A stretch of 5,743 nucleotides of DNA from NCBI GenBank assembly GCA_001873585.1, contig MNZL01000029.1, positions 1 through 5,743 of the forward strand. The letters are read 5' to 3'. Every line of letters begins with the position of its first letter. The stretch's first letter is position 1. The position numbers and the translations under genes are program-made. The notes beneath the pieces were generated by a model, which saw nothing but the letters and a program-made list of their open reading frames with translations, was not told the origin of the DNA and searched no databases. This stretch comes from Rhodobacterales bacterium CG2_30_65_12 (GTDB lineage Bacteria > Pseudomonadota > Alphaproteobacteria > Rhodobacterales > Rhodobacteraceae). This document shows positions 1 through 5,743 of the stretch, in pieces.

Positions 1-24
1 TGAGGCAATGGGGCGGCAGCCGGC

Positions 25-453
25 TCAGCGCTCCGCCATGATCGTTTCGGCCACCGCCTTGGGGTTGGCCTGATATTTGAGCATGTATTTCTCGCCCGAG
101 CGGGTAATGACCTGCGCCGCCGAGATGATCGTGCGCACCTTGACGATCTCGGAGCGCGGCACGGTGATGCCGGCGGGGGTGATCAGCCGGCGGTCGGTGA
201 GTTGCCAGGTCATGCCGATCTGCTCGGAGGCGACGTAGAAGCCGCGCACCGCGATGGCGAACACCGCGCCGATCGGGCCGACCCAGTAATTCGGGTCTCC
301 CATCGCCATCAGCGCTGCCGCCGCGCCGACCGAACCGATTGCGGCGAGCATCACGTGCTCCTTGATGTAGGTGGCGCGGTTGCCGGTGAAGCTGGCGATC
401 AGGGTTTCGCCATCGGCCAGAGCAGGCAAGGTGGCGGGCTGGGGAACGGGCAT
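25..453 (-). CDS. Membrane protein with bacterial PH-like domain
   Basis: This 142-residue protein has two hydrophobic segments, about residues 33-51 and 57-76, followed by a soluble C-terminal half (about 81-142). That half starts WQLTDRRLI and continues with a short ITVPRSEIVKV strand-turn-strand, the layout seen in bacterial PH-like (DUF304/bPH) membrane proteins such as the YdbS/YdbT type. The N-terminal ADGETLI segment also fits the 'GE..i' lead-in of those proteins. The likely topology is a hairpin of two inner-membrane helices with the PH-like domain on one face, probably cytoplasmic. No catalytic motif is visible and the role is unknown; bPH domains are usually thought to act in binding or assembly. 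It is the third gene of the pyrB operon, starting 22 bp after the stop of the gene upstream. The ribosome-binding site before its ATG is poor (GGA only), so translation may depend on coupling. The family assignment is by eye and moderately secure. Confidence 0.75.
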   Translation of the reverse strand: MPVPQPATLPALADGETLIASFTGNRATYIKEHVMLAAIGSVGAAAALMAMGDPNYWVGPIGAVFAIAVRGFYVASEQIGMTWQLTDRRLITPAGITVPRSEIVKVRTIISAAQVITRSGEKYMLKYQANPKAVAETIMAER

Positions 454-475
454 GGGTGGGTCCAGTCGGTGGGCG

Positions 476-1020
476 TCAGGTCAGCGCGAGCACGAGGGCA
501 GCGAGCGCGACCAGCGCGATAAGGGTGAGGATGAGCGGGCGGCGGATGGCCGGCGCGGGCGCGTCGGCGGGCGGGATGTGGCCCTTCGTGCTTTCGCTCG
601 GGCTCGGCTGCGTCGCGGGTGTGAGGTGCTGGGATTGGCTGTAGCGGGCAATGAAGTTTACCGGCCGCACCGGGGCAAACCGGCCCGGACGCTCGATGAG
701 CGCGCCGGAGAGCACCAGCGCCACGGTGCCGCGCAGCATATCGAGCTTGTCGGCGTCGGCGTTCACCCGCGCGGCGTCCATGCCAACCGAATCGGCAAGA
801 AAGCGGCGAAGGCCGCCGGGGCCAAGATCGCTCGCCTCGAACACCTGCACATGCGCCGGATCGAGCGGGCCGGCGCCGAGCGCTTCCTCCAGCGGCCAGT
901 CGCGTGGCGGGTGGCCGGTCCGCGGCGGCTCCCAGCGGGCGGCATCGTCGGAGGTGACGAAGAGGGTGAAGAGCCAGGCTTCGCGCAGGCCACGGTCGGG
1001 CCCGAATGAAAGCGGGTCGC

Positions 1021-1024
<4 letters not shown>
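476..1024 (-). CDS. Conserved-looking hypothetical protein, C-terminal membrane anchor, TTG start
   Basis: I do not recognise this 182-residue protein. Residues 1-130 look like a soluble alpha/beta domain: a strand-like AWLFTLFVTS near residues 16-25, a Trp/Pro-rich stretch at 31-44, and a helix around 93-111. Residues 131-160 form a Pro/Ser/Ala-rich linker. A single hydrophobic helix at about 163-181 ends at the C-terminus after the basic pair RR161-162, so the protein is probably tail-anchored with the N-terminal domain in the cytoplasm. The start is TTG at 1024-1022. Its first two bases overlap the last codon of pyrB and its TG the pyrB stop, giving a 4-base TTGA overlap. This start is chosen because the overlap suggests translational coupling and because the frame then gives a sensible N-terminus (MSDPLSFG). 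No strong Shine-Dalgarno is seen. Context suggests co-expression with pyrimidine synthesis, but no function can be assigned. Confidence 0.75.
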
Positions 1025-1977
<953 letters not shown>

Positions 1978-2001
1978 CGGCGAGGCTCCCTGTTTGGATC
2001 C

Positions 2002-2030
2002 GGTTTAGCTGTCGGGGCCGGCTTGAGCAA
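2002..2030 (-). promoter_or_regulatory. Putative pyrB promoter
   Basis: Read on the minus strand, TTGCTC (2030-2025) and TAAACC (2007-2002) are separated by 17 bp and resemble -35 and -10 boxes of a housekeeping sigma factor. Transcription would start near 1995, giving a leader of only about 18 bases that still includes the AGGGAG ribosome site. Such a short leader leaves no room for an attenuator. The match to consensus is modest. Confidence 0.35.
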
Positions 2031-2040
2031 GGCGGCGAGG

Positions 2041-2091
2041 CCGGGGGTTTCACACCCCCGGACCCCCGTGGGATATTTCTGGCAAGATGAA
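2041..2091. repeat. GC hairpin plus GATATTT tail, probable dispersed intergenic repeat
   Basis: A perfect 8-bp inverted repeat, CCGGGGGT (2041-2048) and ACCCCCGG (2054-2061), encloses a five-base loop. It is followed by a second C-run, ACCCCCGTGGG (2062-2072), and by GATATTTCTGGCAAGATGAAG up to about 2092. From memory, this combination of a GGGGG/CCCCC stem, a CCCCCG run, GATATTT and an AAGATGAAG tail recurs between genes in Rhodobacteraceae genomes; that recollection was not checked here. On the minus strand the element reads toward pyrB. It could act as a terminator-like or mRNA-end structure or be a REP-type element. It sits in the divergent region between pyrB and the glycosylase gene, and its exact limits are uncertain. 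Confidence 0.55.
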
Positions 2092-2100
2092 GAGGCGAGG

Positions 2101-2121
2101 GGCGAGCCGCCACGGCTTGCC
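2101..2121. repeat. Short strong hairpin upstream of glycosylase gene
   Basis: GGCGAGCCG (2101-2109) can pair with CGGCTTGCC (2113-2121) across a CCA loop, giving nine base pairs including one G-T (wobble) pair at 2104/2118. It is not followed by a T-run on either strand, so it is not a classical intrinsic terminator. It lies 31 bases before the glycosylase ATG, immediately after the probable repeat element, and may be part of the same element. Confidence 0.45.
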
Positions 2122-2145
2122 GCTCACCCGGTGCGGCCCTAGCTT
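2117..2145 (+). promoter_or_regulatory. Weak candidate promoter for glycosylase operon
   Basis: TTGCCG (2117-2122), a 17-bp spacer and TAGCTT (2140-2145) have promoter-like spacing. If used, the start site would fall at or very near the ATG at 2152, giving a leaderless or nearly leaderless message. The -10 match is poor and the -35 box overlaps the right arm of a hairpin, so this is only a candidate. Confidence 0.2.
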
Positions 2146-2151
2146 GGGGCC

Positions 2152-2943
2152 ATGGAATCGGCGCAGGCTTGGATTGGCGCGAAGGCGCTTCTGGAGTGGT
2201 ACGTTGAGCTTGGCGCGGTCGACGCGGTGGGCGATGCGCCCGTGAACCGGTATGAGCTGGCCGAGACTGCGCCAAAGCCGCGGTCTGTGGCGCGTTCGGC
2301 GCACGCCCCTCTCGCGCTGGCGGACGCCCCAAAGACCGACCATTTGGCACAGGCACGCCGGCTGGCCGGGGCGGCGGGCGATCTGGCGGCGCTGGCGGCG
2401 GCGATGCGCGGCTTTGACGGGCTCGAATTGAAGAAGGGCGCGCGCAATTTCGTTTTTGCCGATGGCACCCCGGGCGCGCCGGTGATGATCGTGGGCGAAG
2501 CCCCCGGCGCTGATGAAGACCGGATCGGAAAACCTTTCGTGGGCCGCGCCGGGCAGCTTCTCGACCGGATGCTGGCGGCGATCGGGCTTGATCGCGCGAG
2601 CGCGGAAGCGGGCCGGGCCGTTTACATCACCAACGTGCTGCCGTGGCGCCCGCCCGGCAACCGCACGCCGACGGCGGAGGAAATGGCGATGATGGTGCCG
2701 TTTCTCGAACGCCACATCACACTTGCCGCCCCGGAGGTGCTGATCCTGATGGGCAACGTTCCCTGTGCCGCGCTTATTGGCCGCAGTGGCATCCTGCGCA
2801 TGCGGGGGCAGTGGACGCAGGCGCTGGGCAAGCCGGTGATGCCGATGACCCACCCGGCTTACCTGCTACGTAACCCCGCCGCCAAGCGCGAGGCCTGGGC
2901 GGATCTTCTGGAAATTCAGGCGAAGCTGAGGCAGGGCCGATGA
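2152..2943 (+). CDS. Family-4-like uracil-DNA glycosylase lacking Fe-S cysteines
   Basis: This 263-residue protein belongs to the UDG superfamily, which removes uracil from DNA to start base-excision repair. Motif A is GEAPGADED at 115-123, followed by GKPFVGRAGQLL at 126-137. The central ITNVLPWRPPGNRTP (159-173) matches the family-4 block, and motif B is HPAYLLRNP at 234-242. Family 4 enzymes normally bind a [4Fe-4S] cluster through four cysteines. By-eye alignment puts Phe88, Leu91, Trp165 and Met181 or Val182 at those places, and the only cysteine in the protein is Cys205. The cluster is therefore almost certainly absent. About 85 residues precede the core, including an Ala/Pro-rich region, more than in a minimal family-4 enzyme. 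The ATG at 2152 has no good Shine-Dalgarno, so the start is somewhat uncertain. Its stop overlaps the next start (ATGA). It could belong to the Fe-S-free UDG class I recall being described in Bradyrhizobium; that needs alignment. Confidence 0.88.
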   Translation: MESAQAWIGAKALLEWYVELGAVDAVGDAPVNRYELAETAPKPRSVARSAHAPLALADAPKTDHLAQARRLAGAAGDLAALAAAMRGFDGLELKKGARNFVFADGTPGAPVMIVGEAPGADEDRIGKPFVGRAGQLLDRMLAAIGLDRASAEAGRAVYITNVLPWRPPGNRTPTAEEMAMMVPFLERHITLAAPEVLILMGNVPCAALIGRSGILRMRGQWTQALGKPVMPMTHPAYLLRNPAAKREAWADLLEIQAKLRQGR

Positions 2944-3533
2944 GGATTCTTGCGTTTTCCGATCTGCACCTGTCGCGCGCACGGGCCGAAGAGATCGTGG
3001 CCGCGAGCCGGGGCGCCGATCTGGTGATCGGGGCCGGCGATTTTTGCAACATGCGCAAGGGGATTGCCGAGGCGATGGGGCTTCTGAAGGGTATCGAGAA
3101 GCCACTGGTGCTGGTGCCGGGCAACAACGAAAGCCTAGACGAGCTGCGCATGGCCGCGCCACAGGCGGCGCATGTGCTGCATGGGCAAACAGTCGAGATC
3201 GACGGTGTGCGCTTGTTCGGAATCGGCGGCGGGATTCCCGTAACCCCGTTCGGCGCGTGGAGCTGGGATTTGCCCGAAGACAAGGCCGCCGCGCTTCTGG
3301 CGGGCGCTGACAGGGCTGACGTGATCGTATCGCACTCGCCGCCCAAGGGGCTGGCCGACCGCACCTCGCAAGGGCTCTCGGTGGGCTCGACCGCTGTGCG
3401 CGACGCCATCGCCCGGGTGCAGCCAAAGCTCACCGTGTGTGGCCATATCCACGATTGCTGGGGTGAGGAGGGGCGGATAGGACAAACGCCCGTGAAAAAC
3501 CTCGGGCCAACCGTCAATTGGTTTGAGATCTGA
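2940..3533 (+). CDS. Calcineurin-type metallophosphoesterase
   Basis: This 197-residue protein carries the full set of metal-binding motifs of the calcineurin-like phosphoesterase superfamily: DLH at 8-10, GAGD ending at Asp34, GNNE at 61-64, SHSPP with His132, and GHIH at 168-171. These ligands bind two divalent metals and hydrolyse phosphomono- or diesters. The third motif is GNNE rather than the more common GNHD/E, which keeps the key Asn62. No signal peptide is present, so it acts in the cytoplasm. The substrate cannot be read from the sequence. The ATG overlaps the glycosylase stop (ATGA) and GAGG at 2928-2931 lies eight bases upstream, so the two genes are translationally coupled. The pairing with a DNA repair gene could mean a nucleotide or DNA-end substrate, but this is speculation. 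Confidence 0.92.
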   Translation: MRILAFSDLHLSRARAEEIVAASRGADLVIGAGDFCNMRKGIAEAMGLLKGIEKPLVLVPGNNESLDELRMAAPQAAHVLHGQTVEIDGVRLFGIGGGIPVTPFGAWSWDLPEDKAAALLAGADRADVIVSHSPPKGLADRTSQGLSVGSTAVRDAIARVQPKLTVCGHIHDCWGEEGRIGQTPVKNLGPTVNWFEI

Positions 3534-3544
3534 AACAAATTCCC

Positions 3545-3550
3545 GAGGAA
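3545..3550 (+). promoter_or_regulatory. Ribosome-binding site of moaB
   Basis: GAGGAA lies six bases before the ATG at 3557, in the 23-bp gap after the metallophosphoesterase stop. It fixes the moaB start and makes independent initiation within the operon likely. Confidence 0.75.
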
Positions 3551-3556
3551 ACGCCC

Positions 3557-4111
3557 ATGAACCAGATTACCGACGCCGACGCCGACGCCCGCGCGTTCAT
3601 CCCGGTGCGAATCGCCATCCTCACCGTGTCGGATACCCGCACGCTGGCTGAAGACCGCTCGGGTGATACGCTTGTGGCCCGGCTCGAAGCGGCGGGACAC
3701 AGCCTGGCCGACCGCGATATCGTCACGGATGATCGCGGGCTGATCGCCGACCGCCTGCGTGCCTGGAGCCTCGATCCCGAGATCGACGTGGTGATTTCCA
3801 CCGGCGGCACCGGGCTTACCGGGCGCGACGTGAGCGTGGAGGCGCACCGGGACGTGTATGAAAAGGAGATCGACGCCTTCGCCACGGTGTTTACGCTGGT
3901 GAGCTACAAGAAGATCGGCACCAGTGCCGTGCAGAGCCGCGCCACCGGTGGCGTGGCCAACGGCACCTATCTCTTTGCCCTGCCGGGCTCGACCGGCGCG
4001 TGCAAGGATGCCTGGGACGAGATTCTCGCACCGCAGCTTGATTACCGCCACCCGCCGTGCAATTTCGTCGAGATCTTCCCCCGACTTGACGAGCACAAGC
4101 GACGGAAATGA
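3557..4111 (+). CDS. moaB: Molybdenum cofactor biosynthesis protein MoaB
   Basis: This 184-residue protein is a MoaB/MogA-fold molybdopterin-binding protein. Visible motifs are ILTVSDTR (21-28), VISTGGTGLTGRDVS (79-93) with the GGTG loop at 83-86 and Asp91, and the C-terminal GSTGACKDAW (144-153). Asp58 and Asp91 appear to match the conserved acidic residues of the MogA/MoaB active site. In MogA and in archaeal MoaB this site adenylylates molybdopterin before molybdenum insertion; E. coli MoaB itself has an unclear role. The length is typical. A short acidic leader, DADADA at residues 6-11, is encoded by three tandem GACGCC units (3572-3589) and looks like local slippage in a disordered N-terminus. 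It closes the operon that begins with the glycosylase. The presence of moaB implies molybdoenzymes in the organism. Confidence 0.95.
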   Translation: MNQITDADADARAFIPVRIAILTVSDTRTLAEDRSGDTLVARLEAAGHSLADRDIVTDDRGLIADRLRAWSLDPEIDVVISTGGTGLTGRDVSVEAHRDVYEKEIDAFATVFTLVSYKKIGTSAVQSRATGGVANGTYLFALPGSTGACKDAWDEILAPQLDYRHPPCNFVEIFPRLDEHKRRK

Positions 4112-4117
4112 TCGCGG

Positions 4118-4158
4118 TCGGCGTTTGACCTCGTAACGGGGATGTCAAATTTGGCCGA
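4118..4158. promoter_or_regulatory. Inverted repeat, candidate operator upstream of efflux genes
   Basis: TTTGAC (4124-4129) and GTCAAA (4144-4149) are perfect inverted copies with centres 20 bp apart, about two helical turns. A second outer pair, TCGGC (4118-4122) and GCCGA (4154-4158), extends the symmetry imperfectly. There is no T-run after it, so a terminator for moaB is less likely than a protein-binding site. A dimeric regulator of the efflux operon is possible, but no regulator gene is visible in the window. Confidence 0.35.
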
Positions 4159-4186
4159 TTGCGCCAGCGCGGCGGGGCCGTAGAAT
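4159..4186 (+). promoter_or_regulatory. Putative promoter of efflux operon
   Basis: TTGCGC (4159-4164) and TAGAAT (4181-4186) are 16 bp apart and fit a sigma-70-like promoter. Transcription would start near 4193, leaving a leader of about 24 bases before the ATG at 4217. The candidate operator lies directly upstream. The -35 box is only a partial match. Confidence 0.35.
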
Positions 4187-4202
4187 TGACGCTTAACCTT
4201 GC

Positions 4203-4207
4203 GGGAG
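4203..4207 (+). promoter_or_regulatory. Ribosome-binding site deciding the adaptor start
   Basis: GGGAG lies nine bases before the ATG at 4217. The frame stays open to a TTG at 4199, but this site falls inside that longer version, so the ATG is the better start. Confidence 0.65.
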
Positions 4208-4216
4208 TATTCACGC

Positions 4217-5704
4217 ATGCGATTTCTGCGCCGCAGCCTCATGGGGCTGTTTCTCCTGGCCCTGACCCTCGCTTTGCTGGCGCTGGCGGGGCAGACCCTG
4301 CGCAGCTCGATCGAGGCGCGGTTGGCGCGCGAGACCAAGCAGCGGCCGGCGCGTGAACGGGTGTTTGCCGTCAACGTGGTGCCGGTCGAGCCCGGCGAGG
4401 TGATACCGGTGCTCGAGGCGTTCGGCGAGGTGCTGGCGCGCCGCGCGCTGGAATTGCGCGCGCAGGTGGGCGGGCCGGTGGTGGTGCTTGGAGAGAATTT
4501 TGAGGACGGTGGCCGGGTCGATGCCGGCCAGCTCCTTCTGCGGGTCGATCCCACCGATCTAGAAGATACGCTGGCGCTGGCGCGCACCGATCTTGCCGAA
4601 TCCGAAGCCGAAAGCCGCGATGCGGTGGCGGCGCTGGAGATTGCCCGCGACGATCTGGCGAGCACCCGCAAGCAGGCCGAGCTGCGCGCCGCGGCGCTCG
4701 CCCGCCAGCAAGACCTGGCCGCGCGTGGCGTGGGCACCGAGGCGGCGGTGGAAACGGCGGCGCTCAACGCCGCGAGCGCGGAGCAGGCCGTGCTCTCGCG
4801 CCGCTCGGCGCTGGCCAATGCCGAGGCGCGGGTGGCGCAGGCCGAAAACGCCTTGGCGCGCCGGCGGATCGCGCTCGATGAGGCGGCGCGCCGGCTGGCC
4901 GAAACCGAGCTGACGGCGGCCTTTTCCGGCACGCTCTCGAACGTGACCGCCGCACTGGGGCGGATCGTTACGCCGAACGAAAAGCTGGCCACCCTGGTGG
5001 ACCCGACGGCGCTGGAAGTCTCGTTCCGGCTGTCGACGGCGCAATATGCGCGGCTGGTCGACGAGGCCGGGCGGTTGGTGAAAGCCGACGTGACGGTGCG
5101 GCTCGACGTTTCGGGCGTGGATATCGTGGTGCCGGGCCGGATCGAGCGCGAAAGCGCCGAGGTGGGCGCGGGCCAGACCGGCCGGCTGCTGTTTGCCCGG
5201 CTCGACGCGGCGCAGAGCCTGAGGCCGGGCGATTTTGTCGCGGTCGAAATCCGCGAACCCGTGCTTACGGGCGTGGCGCGGCTGCCAGCCAGCGCGGTGG
5301 GCCCAGGCGGATCGGTGCTGGCGCTGGGCGACGACGACCGGCTCGAAGACCTGGCGGTGGAGGTGCTGCGCCGGCAAGGCGATAGCGTTCTGGTGCGCAC
5401 GGGCGCCTTGGCGGGGCGCGAAGTGGTGGCCGAGCGAACGCCGATGCTGGGCGCGGGTATCCGGGTGCGGCCCTACCGCGAAGGCGGCGCAGACCCGGCA
5501 CCCGCCGGCGGTGCGCAGGGTGGGGCTGGTGCCGGTGGCGAGACGATAACGCTTGACGACGAACGGCGGGCCCGCCTGATCGCTTTTGTGAAGGATAACC
5601 CGTCGATGCCGGCAGAGGCCAGGGACCGGCTGCTCAACCAGCTCAAAGCGCCGGAGGTTTCGGCCCGGGTGGTCGAGCGGCTTGAAGGCCGGATGGGAGG
5701 CTGA
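4217..5704 (+). CDS. RND efflux periplasmic adaptor (HlyD/AcrA family)
   Basis: From ATG 4217 the protein has 495 residues. A basic N-terminus (RFLRR) and a hydrophobic helix at 8-25 give an inner-membrane anchor or signal; there is no lipobox cysteine. The rest follows the membrane-fusion-protein plan: the first lipoyl half at about 75-112 (with GGRVDAGQLLLRVDP at 98-112), an Ala/Glu/Arg-rich helical hairpin at 113-232, the second lipoyl half at 233-262 (AAFSGTLSNV, then GRIVTPNEKLATLVDP), a beta-barrel at about 263-347, and a membrane-proximal domain to about 420. A Gly/Ala/Pro linker (422-441) and a charged helical tail (442-495) follow, which ordinary AcrA-type adaptors lack. Such proteins join an RND pump to an outer-membrane channel for drug or metabolite export; the substrate is unknown. 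The next gene starts three bases after its stop, so the two form one operon. Confidence 0.92.
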   Translation: MRFLRRSLMGLFLLALTLALLALAGQTLRSSIEARLARETKQRPARERVFAVNVVPVEPGEVIPVLEAFGEVLARRALELRAQVGGPVVVLGENFEDGGRVDAGQLLLRVDPTDLEDTLALARTDLAESEAESRDAVAALEIARDDLASTRKQAELRAAALARQQDLAARGVGTEAAVETAALNAASAEQAVLSRRSALANAEARVAQAENALARRRIALDEAARRLAETELTAAFSGTLSNVTAALGRIVTPNEKLATLVDPTALEVSFRLSTAQYARLVDEAGRLVKADVTVRLDVSGVDIVVPGRIERESAEVGAGQTGRLLFARLDAAQSLRPGDFVAVEIREPVLTGVARLPASAVGPGGSVLALGDDDRLEDLAVEVLRRQGDSVLVRTGALAGREVVAERTPMLGAGIRVRPYREGGADPAPAGGAQGGAGAGGETITLDDERRARLIAFVKDNPSMPAEARDRLLNQLKAPEVSARVVERLEGRMGG

Positions 5705-5707
5705 TCC

Positions 5708-5743
5708 ATGGCGCGCGCCCCCGCTGCCGCCGCGCGCGGCATC
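5708..5743 (+). CDS. Start of downstream gene, probably RND permease (partial)
   Basis: An ATG at 5708 follows the adaptor stop by three bases and has an excellent GGGAGG ribosome site at 5695-5700, seven bases upstream. Only 12 codons (MARAPAAAARGI) lie in the window, so the product cannot be identified from its own sequence. Adaptor genes of this kind are usually followed by the inner-membrane RND transporter, and that is the inferred identity. The frame continues past the right edge. Confidence 0.6.
   Translation, partial: MARAPAAAARGI

Noticed and set aside
2041..2061. Intrinsic terminator for either flanking operon
   Set aside because: Both flanking genes start, rather than end, next to this hairpin, and no T-run directly follows the stem on either strand.
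3572..3589. Three GACGCC tandem units as a regulatory or CRISPR-like repeat
   Set aside because: They are in frame inside moaB, encode DADADA, have no spacers and are too short to be anything but a coding microrepeat.
2774..4096. A 440-codon open frame on the minus strand crossing the glycosylase, phosphoesterase and moaB genes
   Set aside because: It spans three well-supported plus-strand genes with intact catalytic motifs and has no recognisable motif itself; it is a by-product of high GC content.
4186..4191. TTGACG as the -35 box of the adaptor promoter
   Set aside because: At 17-bp spacing the -10 position reads ATTCAC and the transcript would start at or past the ATG, so the TTGCGC/TAGAAT pair fits better.
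4199..4216. TTG at 4199 as the adaptor start, adding six residues
   Set aside because: The GGGAG ribosome site lies inside this extension and is correctly spaced for the ATG at 4217, which also begins a typical basic-then-hydrophobic N-terminus.
4042..5400. A 452-codon open frame on the minus strand opposite the efflux adaptor
   Set aside because: Its product is a Ser/Arg/Ala-rich low-complexity chain with no domain, as expected from the antisense of a GC-rich gene. The plus-strand adaptor has a full domain plan.

Overview
The window looks like chromosomal DNA from a GC-rich alphaproteobacterium, most likely Rhodobacterales (Roseobacter/Rhodobacter/Paracoccus relatives). The evidence is the strong GC bias at third codon positions, the style of the proteins, the gene neighbourhood, and an intergenic GGGGG-hairpin/GATATTT element that I recall as common in that order. 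No database was consulted, so the taxonomic call is an inference.

Layout. On the minus strand, positions 25-1977 hold a compact operon that reads pyrB (aspartate carbamoyltransferase), then a 182-residue protein of unknown function with a C-terminal membrane anchor, then a 142-residue membrane protein with a bacterial PH-like domain. pyrB and the unknown gene share four bases (TTGA), and the unknown gene starts with TTG. A 174-bp divergent intergenic region (1978-2151) follows. It holds a probable pyrB promoter and two strong hairpins, the first forming part of a probable dispersed repeat.

On the plus strand, positions 2152-4111 hold a three-gene operon: a family-4-like uracil-DNA glycosylase, a calcineurin-type metallophosphoesterase (ATGA overlap), and moaB (molybdenum cofactor synthesis) 23 bp further on. 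A short regulatory gap (4112-4216) carries an inverted repeat and a promoter-like sequence. It leads into an RND-type efflux unit: a periplasmic adaptor (membrane fusion protein) at 4217-5704 and the first 12 codons of the next gene, presumably the RND permease, cut by the window end.

Most of the content is recognisable housekeeping or transport. The points that merit a second look are the glycosylase, which has lost all four iron-sulfur ligand cysteines expected of family 4; the two membrane proteins of unknown role in the pyr operon; the C-terminal helical extension of the efflux adaptor; and the structured intergenic elements. I saw no CRISPR array, insertion sequence, tRNA or rRNA, and no clear evidence of a wholly new multi-gene system.
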